Part shown: positions 25,891 through 35,261 of the stretch, piece after piece
How the letters are laid out: each line of letters starts with the position of its first letter
How positions within the stretch are numbered: position 1 is the first letter of the stretch
DNA from: CAYGZL01 sp964354345
Lineage (GTDB): Bacteria > Chloroflexota > Anaerolineae > Anaerolineales > UBA4823
Reading direction: 5' to 3'
DNA length: 57,969 bases
Assembly: GCA_964354345.1 (NCBI GenBank)
Contig: CAYGZL010000062.1
Span: forward strand, 1-57,969
The notes under the pieces: generated by a model
Told to the model about the DNA's origin: nothing
Databases searched by the model: none
Seen by the model: only the letters and a program-made list of their open reading frames with translations
Position numbers and translations under genes: made by a program

Positions 25891-27306
25891 ATGGCTGGTT
25901 GGGAACCCCTGCCCAGATTATTACAGATCGAGTTGATCCAGCGTGGCGAAGAAGGCTGTGAGGTGAGCGGCTTTGATGAACGGGTTCAGGCGGCGATCAA
26001 CAGCTATTACTCAGGTGATTTAACCCAGATCAATCAGGTGTACGATGCACTGATGGCGCTGCCGATCGAACCGAATTTCCCCTTCGTGGAACCATCCGAC
26101 CTGGAGAGCATCCGCGCCCAAAGGCCAGATGGCTCACACCAGCTAAATGGACCAAAAATAACATCGGACAAGTTCCTGGGAGCCTGGTTGGGACGTTGTT
26201 CGGGCTGCGCCCTGGGCAAGCCGCTGGAGAACGGCCCTTTTATGGCAGGTAGCGCCGGCAATCCGGGGTGGAAAAACGTCTACGAATGGTTCAAAAACGC
26301 AGATGCCTGGCCGATCCGAGAGTACACGCCTGGCGAATCACCCTATGGCAAAGTGATCGGATTGGAACGCCTGGGCTGCGAGAAAAGCCAGGGCGAGAAT
26401 ATCCGCTATATGGAAAGCGATGACGACATCCGCTACACGGTGCTCGGTCTGAAGCTGCTCGAGGAGAAAGACAGTGATTTCGATACCTGGGATGTGGGCA
26501 GACATTGGCACCATTACTTGACCTATTGGCAGGTCTGTACCGCCGAAACCCAGGCTTACCTGAACTTCGCCCAGGTAACAACGCATAGCGAAGGCTGGAC
26601 GAACCAGCGCCCGACCGACTGGCAAAAACGGTTGGAGTGGGTGCGCACCTACCGCAATCCATTTCGGGAGTGGATCGGCGCTCAAATTCGCGCCGACGGA
26701 TTGGCTTACGGCGCCGCCGGCAACCCTGAACTGGCGGCTGAGTTTGCCTGGCGGGACGCTTCGCTCTCCCACGTGAAAAACGGTGTGTATGGTGAAATGT
26801 TCGTAGCAGCGATGATCGCCGCCGCGTTTGTCGAAAAAGACCCGGAGAAGATCATCGCCATTGGTTTAAGCGAAATCCCGCGCCAGAGCCGCCTGGCGAA
26901 AGACATCCACCAGTCTGTGGCAATTACGAAATCCTCGCACAGCCAGCTCGAACTGGTAGAGCGCCTGTGGGATGCCTTCAGCCATTACCACCCGGTCCAC
27001 ACGAACAACAATGCCGCCCTGGTGGCAGCCGCGCTCTTGTTCGCGGGTGACAATTTTGAGACAGCGATCACCACCGCAGTGCTAGGCGGCTGGGACACCG
27101 ATTGCAATGGCGCTACAGTCGGCTCGATTATGGGCGCTATATTGGGCGCGGCTGCGCTACCCAGGCAGTGGATTGAGCCACTGCATGACACACTGTACGC
27201 TGAAGTAAATGGATTTCACCCGATCGCAATTTCCGAGTGTGCGCGGAGGAGTGAGGCGACTTATAATAAAATAGCAGGATATACCTCGCGCACAATGACT
27301 CGATAA
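25891..27306 (+). CDS. ADP-ribosylglycohydrolase family protein
   Basis: 471 aa starting at ATG 25891, behind AAGGAGATTGCCC. After about 90 residues with no recognised motif comes the DraG/ARH fold: LGAWLGRCSGCALGKPLE, ESDDDIRYT (metal-binding Asp cluster), GYGAAGNPE-like, and GGWDTDCNGATVGSIMGA with the second Asp pair. These are the two di-magnesium site blocks of the family. Known members remove ADP-ribose from proteins or small molecules; the members found in carbohydrate loci have no proven substrate. The extended N-terminus and its setting among glycosidases make a sugar-related substrate possible (inference). Confidence 0.9.
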   Translation: MAGWEPLPRLLQIELIQRGEEGCEVSGFDERVQAAINSYYSGDLTQINQVYDALMALPIEPNFPFVEPSDLESIRAQRPDGSHQLNGPKITSDKFLGAWLGRCSGCALGKPLENGPFMAGSAGNPGWKNVYEWFKNADAWPIREYTPGESPYGKVIGLERLGCEKSQGENIRYMESDDDIRYTVLGLKLLEEKDSDFDTWDVGRHWHHYLTYWQVCTAETQAYLNFAQVTTHSEGWTNQRPTDWQKRLEWVRTYRNPFREWIGAQIRADGLAYGAAGNPELAAEFAWRDASLSHVKNGVYGEMFVAAMIAAAFVEKDPEKIIAIGLSEIPRQSRLAKDIHQSVAITKSSHSQLELVERLWDAFSHYHPVHTNNNAALVAAALLFAGDNFETAITTAVLGGWDTDCNGATVGSIMGAILGAAALPRQWIEPLHDTLYAEVNGFHPIAISECARRSEATYNKIAGYTSRTMTR

Positions 27307-27316
27307 GGAGTTCCAT

Positions 27317-28294
27317 ATGAAAACACAAACCTTGGGAGTGTCAGATTTACATGTGACGCGCATCGCCTATGGCTGTATGCCGCTGGGCGGTGGTTGGGAT
27401 TATTCCCCAGCCAGCGAGCAGACCCGCCAGCAATCGATCCGGATTATCCGGGCTGTGCTGGATCAGGGCGTAAATTTTTTCGACCATGCTGATATTTACT
27501 GCATGGGAAAATCGGAGGAGGTCTTTTCTGACATCTGGCAGACAGCGCCAGAGCTACGCTCTCAAATCTACCTGCAAACCAAATGCGGCATCCGGTTTAG
27601 CGGTGACCCCCATCCTGATTCACCGCACCGCTTCGACTTTAGCTATGAACATATCCTGCAATCAGTGGAAAATAGCTTGAAACGCTTGAAAACTGATTAT
27701 GTTGATGTCCTGTTGCTGCACCGTCCGGACCCATTGGTGGAGCCTGAGGAAGTGGCGCACGCCTTCGACGAACTACACCAGGCAGGCAAAGTACGTTGGT
27801 TTGGAGTGAGTAATCATACGGCTGCCCAGATGGAACTATTACGCCGGTATCTCAACCAACCGATTATCACCAACCAGGTGGCTTTCAATATTTTGCACAC
27901 CCATATGCTGGATGAGGGTATCCTCTTCAACCAGGATAATCCCAAGCTGGCGCGCAACGAAGGAGCAATCGAGTACTGCCGGTTGCATAACATCACCCTG
28001 CAAGCGTGGGGGTCGTTGGCCTGGGGTCTGTTAACCGGGCGCGTACCCGAAAAGCCCAGTGAAAGGATTACCAAAACAACTGCCCTGGTGGCTGAACTGG
28101 CACAGCAAAAAGGCGTCAGCGGTGAGGCGATCCTGGTCGCCTGGGTGTTGCGTCACCCGGCGAAAATCCAGGCCATCATTGGCACAACGCAGCTTGACCG
28201 GTTATACGCTGCCTGTCAGGGCGAACAAGTGGAATTAACCCGCGAGGAGTGGTATAAGCTGTTCGTTGCTGGACGGGGTGAGAGCCTGCCATGA
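27317..28294 (+). CDS. Aldo/keto reductase
   Basis: 325 aa. Clear AKR sequence: GVSDLHVTRIAYGCMPLGGG, FFDHADIYCMGKSEE (catalytic Asp and Tyr), LQTKCGIRF (Lys), VDVLLLHRPDPL (His), VRWFGVSNHT, TNQVAFNILH and AIIGTTQLDRL. It resembles the YdhF-like group, which reduces aldehydes or sugars with NADPH in the cytoplasm. It begins after AAGGAGTTCCAT and its stop overlaps the GH116 start by 4 nt, so the two are translationally coupled. Confidence 0.94.
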   Translation: MKTQTLGVSDLHVTRIAYGCMPLGGGWDYSPASEQTRQQSIRIIRAVLDQGVNFFDHADIYCMGKSEEVFSDIWQTAPELRSQIYLQTKCGIRFSGDPHPDSPHRFDFSYEHILQSVENSLKRLKTDYVDVLLLHRPDPLVEPEEVAHAFDELHQAGKVRWFGVSNHTAAQMELLRRYLNQPIITNQVAFNILHTHMLDEGILFNQDNPKLARNEGAIEYCRLHNITLQAWGSLAWGLLTGRVPEKPSERITKTTALVAELAQQKGVSGEAILVAWVLRHPAKIQAIIGTTQLDRLYAACQGEQVELTREEWYKLFVAGRGESLP

Positions 28295-30759
28295 CCGAAT
28301 CATCCTGGCAAGCTACCCCTACCTATCCCCATACCGCCACGACGGTTGCTTTTCCGCTGGGTGGGATTGGCACTGGTAACATATCCCTGGGGGCACGCGG
28401 CGAGTTACGCGATTGGGAGATATTCAATCAGGCCAACAAAAACGGGACGCTGCCAAACACCTTCTTCGCTCTGCGTGTACAGATGGGAGATCAGGCGCCG
28501 ATTACCCGCGTTTTGGAAGCACCGCTGCAGCCACCCCACACCCTGTCCCACGGTTATCACCCCCTGAGTGGAGCGGGATTGCCACGCCTGGCAGGAGCGA
28601 CCTTTTGGGGCGAGTACCCGCTGGCGAAGATTACTTTCGAAGATGATACTTTGCCTGTTCAGATGGAACTGGAAGCGTTCAACCCGCTGATACCGCTCAA
28701 TCCGGAGGACTCCGCTCTGCCCTGCGCTATCTTGCGTTACACAGTGACTAACCGCAACCCTGAACCGGTAGCACTGACCCTGGTTGGCTCCTTCTTGAAT
28801 CCGATCGGGGGCTACAAGCTGGATCGGTATATGAATCTGGCGAGTGGGTCCGAAAGCGACAAAAGCGGCATTGGAAGCGTAAATGAATACCGGGAAGAGG
28901 GCGAATTGCACGGCCTGCTGCTCCAGTCGGCAGGGATACCGCCTCAAGACTTGCGTTATGGTAACCTGAGCGTGGTCATATGCCATCCTGAAATAACCTA
29001 CAAACGCGCCTGGCTACGCAGCCAATGGTATGACTTCTTGCGCGAGTTCTGGGATGATCTGGCATCGGATGGACGGCTGACCGACCTGGGTTATTCTGAT
29101 CCATCCCCCGCAGGGAAACCCGACACCGCTTCCATCGGAGCAGTGGATGTCCTGGAGCCGGGACAATCCCAGGCTTACACCTTCATCCTGACCTGGTATT
29201 TCCCCAACCGGAGTAACAGTTGGGAGGCAAACCCTAACAAACCCGTTGTACGCAACCATTACGCTAAGCAGTTCAAAGATTCCTGGGAAGTGGCACGCTA
29301 TGTGGCCGAGAACTTACCCCGCCTGGAAGCTGAAACACGCTGTTTCCATGGCGCCCTGTATAGCAGCACGTTGCCTGCGCCCGTTCTAGAGGCGCTCTCC
29401 GCCAATATTGTGCCGCTGCGATCGCCAAGCTGCTTTTGGCTGGAAGACGGGCGGTTCTTTGGTTGGGAGGGCTGCTTCGATGACGGCGGCTGCTGTTTTG
29501 GTTCCTGTACCCATGTATGGAGCTACGCCTACACCCTGGCCTATCTTTTCCCCAGCCTGGAGCGCGAGATGCGCCGGATTGAGTTCACGGTAGAGATGGA
29601 CGAAAAAGGCCTGATGTTCTTTCGCACCGTGCAGACCTTTGGCGAGCGTTGGCTGTGGGGAACCGAGACGCCGGCTGCGGTGGATGGGCAAATGGGCAGC
29701 ATCCTGCGCGTCTACCGGGAGTGGCTGCTGAGCGGTGACCGGGCCTGGCTGGATCTGGTCTGGCCGGGAGTGAAGAGGGCTATCGCTTCTGCCGAAGCTT
29801 ATTGGGATACCGACCGGGATGGGGTGTTGGACGGCAAGCAGCATAACACCTACGATATTGAGTTTTATGGGCCGAACCCATTGTGTGGCATCTATTACCT
29901 GGCTGCCCTGCGGGCTGTAGAAGAGCTGGCGATTGTACAGAATGAGTCAGAGTTGAGGGCGAACTGTCGTGATATCTTCGAGCGCGGTCGCCAACGCCTG
30001 GATGAGCTGCTCTGGAACGGCGAATATTACATCCAACGCCTGCCGGATGCCGCGGCAGATGGACGCCATGAGTACCGCTACCAACACGGCGAAGGTTGTC
30101 TGTCGGATCACCTGCTCGGTCAGCTGCATGCCCGGCTGTTAGGCCTGGGCGATGTACTGCCTGCCGGACGGGCACGCCAGGCGATAAAATCGATCTACGA
30201 CTACAATTTCCGGCGCAACTTCTCTGAACATGTCAACTGTCAGCGCACTTATGTGCTCAACGACGAAGCTGGCTTGTTGATCTGCTCCTGGCCACATGGT
30301 GGGCAACCGCGCTTCCCCTTCCCCTATTCAGATGAGGTCTGGACAGGCTGTGAGTACCAGGTAGCTGCGCACCTGTTGCTTGAAGGTTGGTTGGACGAAG
30401 GAATGGAAATTGTCCAGGCAGCGCGATCCAGGCAGGATGGTGTGCGCCGGAATCCATGGGATGAGGTAGAATGCGGCCATCATTATGTGCGTAGCATGTC
30501 GAGCTGGACACTGCTGCTGGCATTGAGCGGCTTTCACTGCGATCTGTCCAAGCAGGAAATATCCTTTAATCCCCGCATAGAGGCTTCCACTCAAGAGGAT
30601 CGGTTGACTGTATTCTGGTCTACCGGTCGTGGCTGGGGCACCTATACCCAGCGCCGTGATCCGGTCACGGGCGAATGGCAACCGGATGTGCAGGTGTGGG
30701 GCGGGAATATGGCTGGCGTCCGAGTCAAAGCCTGCGGACGCGAATGGATCTTAGAATAG
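28291..30759 (+). CDS. GH116 family glycosidase (beta-glucosidase 2/GBA2-like)
   Basis: 822 aa. The N-terminal beta-sandwich begins with FPLGGIGTGNISLGARGELRDW, a strong GH116 signature. The (alpha/alpha)6 barrel has WLWGTETPAAVDGQMGSILR, GKQHNTYDIEFYGPNPLCG and YSDEVWTGCEYQVAAHLL; the last two blocks hold the presumed nucleophile and acid/base. Known bacterial and archaeal GH116 enzymes cleave beta-glucosides, beta-xylosides or N-acetylglucosaminides. No signal peptide; cytoplasmic. Coupled to the aldo/keto reductase upstream. Confidence 0.93.
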   Translation: MTESSWQATPTYPHTATTVAFPLGGIGTGNISLGARGELRDWEIFNQANKNGTLPNTFFALRVQMGDQAPITRVLEAPLQPPHTLSHGYHPLSGAGLPRLAGATFWGEYPLAKITFEDDTLPVQMELEAFNPLIPLNPEDSALPCAILRYTVTNRNPEPVALTLVGSFLNPIGGYKLDRYMNLASGSESDKSGIGSVNEYREEGELHGLLLQSAGIPPQDLRYGNLSVVICHPEITYKRAWLRSQWYDFLREFWDDLASDGRLTDLGYSDPSPAGKPDTASIGAVDVLEPGQSQAYTFILTWYFPNRSNSWEANPNKPVVRNHYAKQFKDSWEVARYVAENLPRLEAETRCFHGALYSSTLPAPVLEALSANIVPLRSPSCFWLEDGRFFGWEGCFDDGGCCFGSCTHVWSYAYTLAYLFPSLEREMRRIEFTVEMDEKGLMFFRTVQTFGERWLWGTETPAAVDGQMGSILRVYREWLLSGDRAWLDLVWPGVKRAIASAEAYWDTDRDGVLDGKQHNTYDIEFYGPNPLCGIYYLAALRAVEELAIVQNESELRANCRDIFERGRQRLDELLWNGEYYIQRLPDAAADGRHEYRYQHGEGCLSDHLLGQLHARLLGLGDVLPAGRARQAIKSIYDYNFRRNFSEHVNCQRTYVLNDEAGLLICSWPHGGQPRFPFPYSDEVWTGCEYQVAAHLLLEGWLDEGMEIVQAARSRQDGVRRNPWDEVECGHHYVRSMSSWTLLLALSGFHCDLSKQEISFNPRIEASTQEDRLTVFWSTGRGWGTYTQRRDPVTGEWQPDVQVWGGNMAGVRVKACGREWILE

Positions 30760-30774
30760 ATAAGGAAATCAAAA

Positions 30775-31983
30775 ATGAAACCACCTGAATCGGTTGGCTT
30801 TTCGGAGGCGCGCTTGCGTCGTCTCAACACCTTGATGCAGGGTTATGTTGTGCGGGATGAGCTGGCAGGGATGCTTGCCACGATCGCCCGGCATGGCCAG
30901 ACCGTTTACCTGGAGAAGTTCGGTTGGATGGATCGTGAGGCACAAAAGCCCATGGCGTTTGACACAATCTTTATGATTATGTCGATGACTAAACCGGTGA
31001 CCAGCGTGGCGATCATGACCCTCTACGAGGAGGGGCATTTCAATCTAAACACCCCGATTTCTCGTTTCATCCCAGCTTACAACCAGACCAAGGTGTTCGT
31101 CCGTGAAACCGGGCTTGGGATTGAGCTGGCTGATTTACAACAACCCATCACCTTTCGGCACCTGTTCACCCACACGGCCGGCTTGAGTTATGGTTGGGAT
31201 GCGAATGATCCGGTTGACCGTTTGTACCAGGCTGCTAACCGAAAAATGGAACAGGCAGGCATCTCTCTCACTAACAAAAAGTTAATTGAGAGCCTGGCGC
31301 AGCTTCCATTGGTCTCCCAACCTGGCACACACTGGCGCTACAGCTTCGGCATAGATGTGTTGGGCTACCTGGTCGAGGTAATCTCAGGCATGCCACTGGA
31401 TGTCTTCTGTACTGAGCGCATATTCAAACCGTTAGGGATGATAGACACGGCTTTCTTTGTCCCGCCGGAGAAACGCGATCGCCTGGCGACGGTCTATGGA
31501 CATCCCGATCCGACCAAAGGTCTTCAGCGTCTGGAGGAGATCAAGCCGCCCAGCGAGACGCCCAGCTTTTGTTCGGGTGGCGGGGGTTTAAACTCGACCC
31601 TGCACGACTACGCGCGCTTTACCCAGATGTTGGTGAACGGCGGGGAGCTGGACGGCGTGCGTCTGCTCAGTCCGACGACTGTGGCGATGTATAGCCAGAA
31701 CCAGACGCCCCTGGCTGCCTTACCTTACGGGTTCGTCGAAAATGACCTGTATCACGCGGGGTACGGCTACAGCCTGGGCACCCGGGTATTAATCAATGTC
31801 GCCCAGACCGGAATAGCCGGGTCAACAGGCGAATTTGGCTGGGATGGCGCGTTCGGTACCTATTTCTGGATTGACCCGCAAGAGGCGTTGTATGGGCTGC
31901 TGATGTTACAGCATCAACCCAATGCCTATTATCCAATCGCACAGCAGTTCAAGGCACTGTCCTACCAGGCACTGATTGATTAG
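30775..31983 (+). CDS. Serine hydrolase, class C beta-lactamase-like
   Basis: 402 aa. Penicillin-binding/esterase fold with SMTK (Ser70, Lys73), an HTAGLSYG motif after the FRHLFTH block, WRYSFGIDVLGYLVEVISG (Tyr of the YxN-type motif, here YSF) and GWDGAFGTYFWIDP near the C-terminus. No signal peptide is visible, so a cytoplasmic esterase seems more likely than a cell-wall enzyme. In a glycan island it could deacylate sugars (inference). It is 14 nt ahead of the sugar isomerase gene. Confidence 0.9.
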   Translation: MKPPESVGFSEARLRRLNTLMQGYVVRDELAGMLATIARHGQTVYLEKFGWMDREAQKPMAFDTIFMIMSMTKPVTSVAIMTLYEEGHFNLNTPISRFIPAYNQTKVFVRETGLGIELADLQQPITFRHLFTHTAGLSYGWDANDPVDRLYQAANRKMEQAGISLTNKKLIESLAQLPLVSQPGTHWRYSFGIDVLGYLVEVISGMPLDVFCTERIFKPLGMIDTAFFVPPEKRDRLATVYGHPDPTKGLQRLEEIKPPSETPSFCSGGGGLNSTLHDYARFTQMLVNGGELDGVRLLSPTTVAMYSQNQTPLAALPYGFVENDLYHAGYGYSLGTRVLINVAQTGIAGSTGEFGWDGAFGTYFWIDPQEALYGLLMLQHQPNAYYPIAQQFKALSYQALID

Positions 31984-31997
31984 AAAGGAAATTTCAC

Positions 31998-32750
31998 ATG
32001 GCGCAAATCGGTATTCAACTATATTCGCTTAGGGAGGAGACGAAACTGGCCTTCTTCGGCACCATCATTAAAGTAGCCAAAGCTGGATATCAGGGAGTAG
32101 AATTCGCTGGATATCACGGCGCACAGGCAGTGGCGTTAAAGAAACTGCTCACTGACCATGGATTGGTCGCCGCTGGCGCGCATCTGGGATTGGCGCCCCT
32201 GGAAAGCAGCCTGGAAGCCAATCTCGAATACTGCTTGCAGATCGAATGCCCGGCTGTGATTGTCCCTTTCATCGACGCCACGCTGAGACCTGACCTGGAT
32301 GGTTATAAGCGCGTGGCGGAGCGCTTCAACCGGTTGGGCGAGGCCTGCCGTAAGAATGGACTGAAATTCATGTACCATCAGCATGGCTTCGAATTCCAAG
32401 ATTTAGGGGGTAAGACCGGCATGGAGATTTTAGACGAATGCACTGATCCAGCACTGGTTGGCTTCGAGCCCGATGTTTACTGGATTGAACACGCCGGCGT
32501 GGACGCGGTGCAATTCATGAAGAAATATGGAGCGCGGGCTTGGTATATCCACTGCAAAGATGCAGCCAATAAAACGGATTGGCGGGATACGGAAGCGGGC
32601 GCGGGGGTGATTGACATGGCTGGTGTCATTCATGAAGCGCGCAAGCACAATGCGACCTGGTATATCCTGGAACAGGAACATTTCGATCTCCCACCGATGG
32701 AGAGCATTGCGATCAGCTTGAAGAACCTGCAGCGCCTGACAACGGAGGCA
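31998..32750 (+). CDS. Sugar phosphate isomerase/epimerase (xylose isomerase-like TIM barrel)
   Basis: 251 aa, the stop codon being 32751-32753. Opens IGIQLYSLREETK, with GYQGVEFAGYHG, KFMYHQHGFEFQ, ALVGFEPDVYWIEHAG and WYIHCKDAA, the usual order of metal-binding Glu/His/Asp residues in AP-endonuclease-2-type isomerases. C-terminal YILEQEHFD supplies the last Glu. It likely interconverts keto- and aldo-sugars or inositol derivatives. Ribosome-binding site GAAAGGAAATTTCAC. Overlaps nothing; a broken DUF3788 gene follows. Confidence 0.92.
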
Positions 32751-32755
32751 TAGCG

Positions 32756-33023
32756 ATGATGCAAGCCACCTTGGGCTCGCGCTGGCCGCTATGGGAACGA
32801 CAGATGGGATTTATCGCCCGGAACTATCAGATGGAAGGCGATCGGTAAGCAAGAAGTGGAAAAAGCCTTGGCGCTGGAATTGGGCGAACATGTTGGACGG
32901 GTATTGCGTGAGACTCCCCAACTGCACGATGGACGTTGGTTATTCATCCCGGTGCTGACCGAAACCGATGCAGCCGATGTGGAGCAGTTGCTGTTCGTAA
33001 AGAAACGCCCCATGGAGGTATGA
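32756..33023 (+). pseudogene. Decayed DUF3788-family gene
   Basis: Two pieces of one protein family lie in different frames. The first frame (32756-32848) gives MMQATLGSRWPLWERQMGFI and ARNYQMEGDR then stops. From about 32844 a shifted frame reads GKQEVEKALALELGEHV, then LRETPQLHDGRWLFIPV and QLLFVKKRPMEV, ending with TGA at 33021-33023. In intact DUF3788 proteins these are the N- and C-terminal thirds; the middle of some 40-50 residues is missing. I read this as an internal deletion with frameshift. The stop overlaps the next gene's ATG. Confidence 0.7.
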
Positions 33024-34126
33024 TCGGCACTGTTATGCAACCATTAACCAGTTTCGAACGCATCACCAACCTCTTGAAACGCCAGCCAGTGGACCGGATT
33101 GGCGTCTTTGAGCATTTTTGGAACGATACCCAGCACATCTGGACTGAACAAGGTTTCTTGCAGCCAGGGGAGCTTTTAGAAGATCACTTCGGTTACGATT
33201 TACAACTGCTCTGGCCCTTCAACATGGTCGCCGACCTGGACTTCGTAACGCAAGTGATTGAGGAGACTGAAGAAACGATCCTGCAGCGGGATGGCAATCT
33301 GGCCCTGTTACGCAGGCATAAATTGCATGATACTACCCCGGAACATGTGGATTTCCTGGTCAAGGAGCGGCGTGGCTGGGAGGAACATATCAAACCCAAG
33401 CTCACCACTGACCGGAGACGGATCAACTTCGAGGCATACCGGACGGCCAAACGCCAGGCAGCCGAGAAGCAGCGCTTCTTCTGCTGGTCGGGGATTAACG
33501 TCTTCGAGCTGATGCATCCGGTGTGCGGACACCAATATATGCTGATCGGCATGGCTGAAGACCCGGAATGGGTCAAAGATATGGTAGATACCTACTCCAG
33601 GTTGACGGTCGAGCTGCAAGAAATCCTTTTTGCGGAGGAAGGCTACCCGGACGGGATCTGGTTCTACGAAGATATGGGCTTTAAGCAGCACTCATTCATG
33701 TCACCGCGCATGTACCGCGAGATCCTCCAGCCCGGGCACCAGCGCACCTTCGCTTGGGCGCACAGTCACAACTTGCCGGTGATCGTCCACTCATGCGGCT
33801 ATGTAGAACCCCTGGTGCCAGGTCTGTTGGAGGCCGGGATGGACTGCTTGCAGGTGATCGAGGTCAAAGCAGGGATGAACCTGACCCGTCTGTACCAGAA
33901 TTACGGCGAACGGCTGTCGTTCATGGGGGGAATTGATGTGCGCTGCCTGTACCGCAATGATAAACAGGAGATTGATGCTGAGCTGGAAGCCAAAATCCCA
34001 ATCGTTAAGGGTCGGTATGGGTATATCCTGCACAGCGACCATTCGATACCGAATAATGTGCAGCATGATGTCTACAAATACTTTATTGGTAAGGGATTGG
34101 CGTTAGGTTCTTATCCCTGGCAGTGA
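33020..34126 (+). CDS. UroD superfamily protein, copy 2 (MtaA-like HxC metal motif)
   Basis: 368 aa from ATG 33020; ATG 33035 (MQPLTSFERITN) is an equally plausible start. It shows the UroD barrel: ERITNLLKRQPVDRIGVFEH, PDGIWFYEDMGFKQHSFMSPRMYRE, LPVIVHSCGYVEPLVPGLLEAGMDCLQVIE. The HSCG at residues 257-260 matches the H-x-C zinc ligands of cobalamin/CoM methyltransferases (MtaA, MtbA). The third ligand position differs: the C-terminal strand reads LHSDHSIPNN rather than APGC. Heme-type Arg residues are absent. It could be a methyltransferase of unknown acceptor, but no corrinoid protein gene is nearby. Confidence 0.85.
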   Translation: MIGTVMQPLTSFERITNLLKRQPVDRIGVFEHFWNDTQHIWTEQGFLQPGELLEDHFGYDLQLLWPFNMVADLDFVTQVIEETEETILQRDGNLALLRRHKLHDTTPEHVDFLVKERRGWEEHIKPKLTTDRRRINFEAYRTAKRQAAEKQRFFCWSGINVFELMHPVCGHQYMLIGMAEDPEWVKDMVDTYSRLTVELQEILFAEEGYPDGIWFYEDMGFKQHSFMSPRMYREILQPGHQRTFAWAHSHNLPVIVHSCGYVEPLVPGLLEAGMDCLQVIEVKAGMNLTRLYQNYGERLSFMGGIDVRCLYRNDKQEIDAELEAKIPIVKGRYGYILHSDHSIPNNVQHDVYKYFIGKGLALGSYPWQ

Positions 34127-34157
34127 TAGATTAAGGGAGGATATCCAGCATAATCCT

Positions 34158-35171
34158 ATGACAGAGTCTCCTTCATTTGTTACATCGCCCATCGTCATCT
34201 TAGGCAGCATTAACATGGACCTGGTGGTGCGCTCATCCCGCCTGCCCAAACCAGGTGAAACCATCAGCGGCGTGATCTTCTTCACCACCCCGGGTGGCAA
34301 AGGAGCCAACCAGGCGGTAGCATGCGCCCGGCTAGGCGCGCCAACACGGATGATCGGACGAGTAGGAGAGGATGTCTTTGGAAACCAGTTGCTGGATGGA
34401 TTACGTGATTACGGCGTCGACACCCATGGCATCGCTATGCAACCGGGTCCCTCTGGTGTGGCGTTTATTACGGTGGTTGAGTCAGACGAGGCTGGCGAGC
34501 AGGCGCAGAACACGATCGTGATCGTCGCCGGCGCGAACGGAACACTGGATACCAACGACCTGATCCGGTTGGATGGAGCGCTGGAAGGCGCCGCCGTCCT
34601 GCTGCTACAGTTGGAAGTACCCCTCCCGGTCGTGCTGGAAGCGGCACGGAGAGCGCACCAGCGTGGCGTAACCGTGATCCTGGATCCGGCGCCCGCCTAC
34701 CCGTTGCCCCCAGAGCTGTACACACTGGTTAACATCCTGACACCGAATGAGACGGAAGCCGCGACCTTGATCAAGACTGGGCAAAACCTTACCCCCAGCC
34801 CCTCTCCATTGAATGGCGAGCGGGAGGGTTCCAATATCAATAGCCTGGAAAGCGCTCAAAGCGCTGCCGGAGTTCTGCTGGCACGCGGCGTCCAACGAGT
34901 AATTATCAAAATGGGCGGGCAGGGGGTTTACGCCGCTGATGCACAGGGAGGCCAGCACTATGCGGCCTTTTCGGTGCAGGCAGTAGATACAGTAGCGGCT
35001 GGCGATGCTTTTAATGGGGCGCTGGCCGTAGCCCTGGCTGAGGGAAAGCCGTTTGAACAGGCTATCCGCTGGGGTCTGGCGGCCGGGGCGATCTCGGTGA
35101 CACGGGCGGGAGCGCAAACTTCGATGCCCAGCCGTCTTGAAGTACTCGAATTACTCCGGATAACGGATTGA
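34158..35171 (+). CDS. rbsK: Ribokinase
   Basis: 337 aa PfkB-family kinase. ILGSINMDLVVR, GGKGANQAVACARLGA, IVAGANGTL, LNILTPNETEA and the catalytic DTVAAGDAFNGALA identify ribokinase. It phosphorylates ribose to ribose 5-phosphate with ATP. Between residues 210 and 222 lies TPSPSPLNGERE, encoded by a palindromic repeat-type DNA segment (34786-34832) that looks inserted in frame; it sits in a loop after the ETEA block. The stop is followed after 1 nt by the second hairpin repeat. Confidence 0.92.
   Translation: MTESPSFVTSPIVILGSINMDLVVRSSRLPKPGETISGVIFFTTPGGKGANQAVACARLGAPTRMIGRVGEDVFGNQLLDGLRDYGVDTHGIAMQPGPSGVAFITVVESDEAGEQAQNTIVIVAGANGTLDTNDLIRLDGALEGAAVLLLQLEVPLPVVLEAARRAHQRGVTVILDPAPAYPLPPELYTLVNILTPNETEAATLIKTGQNLTPSPSPLNGEREGSNINSLESAQSAAGVLLARGVQRVIIKMGGQGVYAADAQGGQHYAAFSVQAVDTVAAGDAFNGALAVALAEGKPFEQAIRWGLAAGAISVTRAGAQTSMPSRLEVLELLRITD
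34786..34832 (+). repeat. Repeat-like segment inside the ribokinase frame
   Basis: CCCCAGCCCCTCTCC, a short spacer and CGAGCGGGAGGG give an imperfect inverted repeat translated as LTPSPSPLNGEREGS. This peptide is not part of the ribokinase fold and is a typical translation of intergenic palindromic repeats that have entered genes. Confidence 0.6.
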
Positions 35172-35172
35172 A

Positions 35173-35248
35173 GTTTTTCTTTGGTTTGTGTGGATTACTC
35201 CGCTACCCACACAAACCATGTCCACGCAATAAGATCGACGGATAAAAT
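35173..35248 (+). repeat. Hairpin-containing dispersed repeat, copy 2
   Basis: Same element as at 10802-10878. The stem arms are TGGTTTGTGTGGATTAC (35182-35198) and GCTACCCACACAAACCA (35202-35218), loop TCC. The outer 12 bp pair perfectly; three inner pairs are lost. At stem position 7 both arms differ from copy 1 in a compensatory way (A-T in copy 1, G-C here). The tail CAATAAGATCGACGGAT is also shared. Confidence 0.8.
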
Positions 35249-35261
35249 ATGGAAGGAGAGA

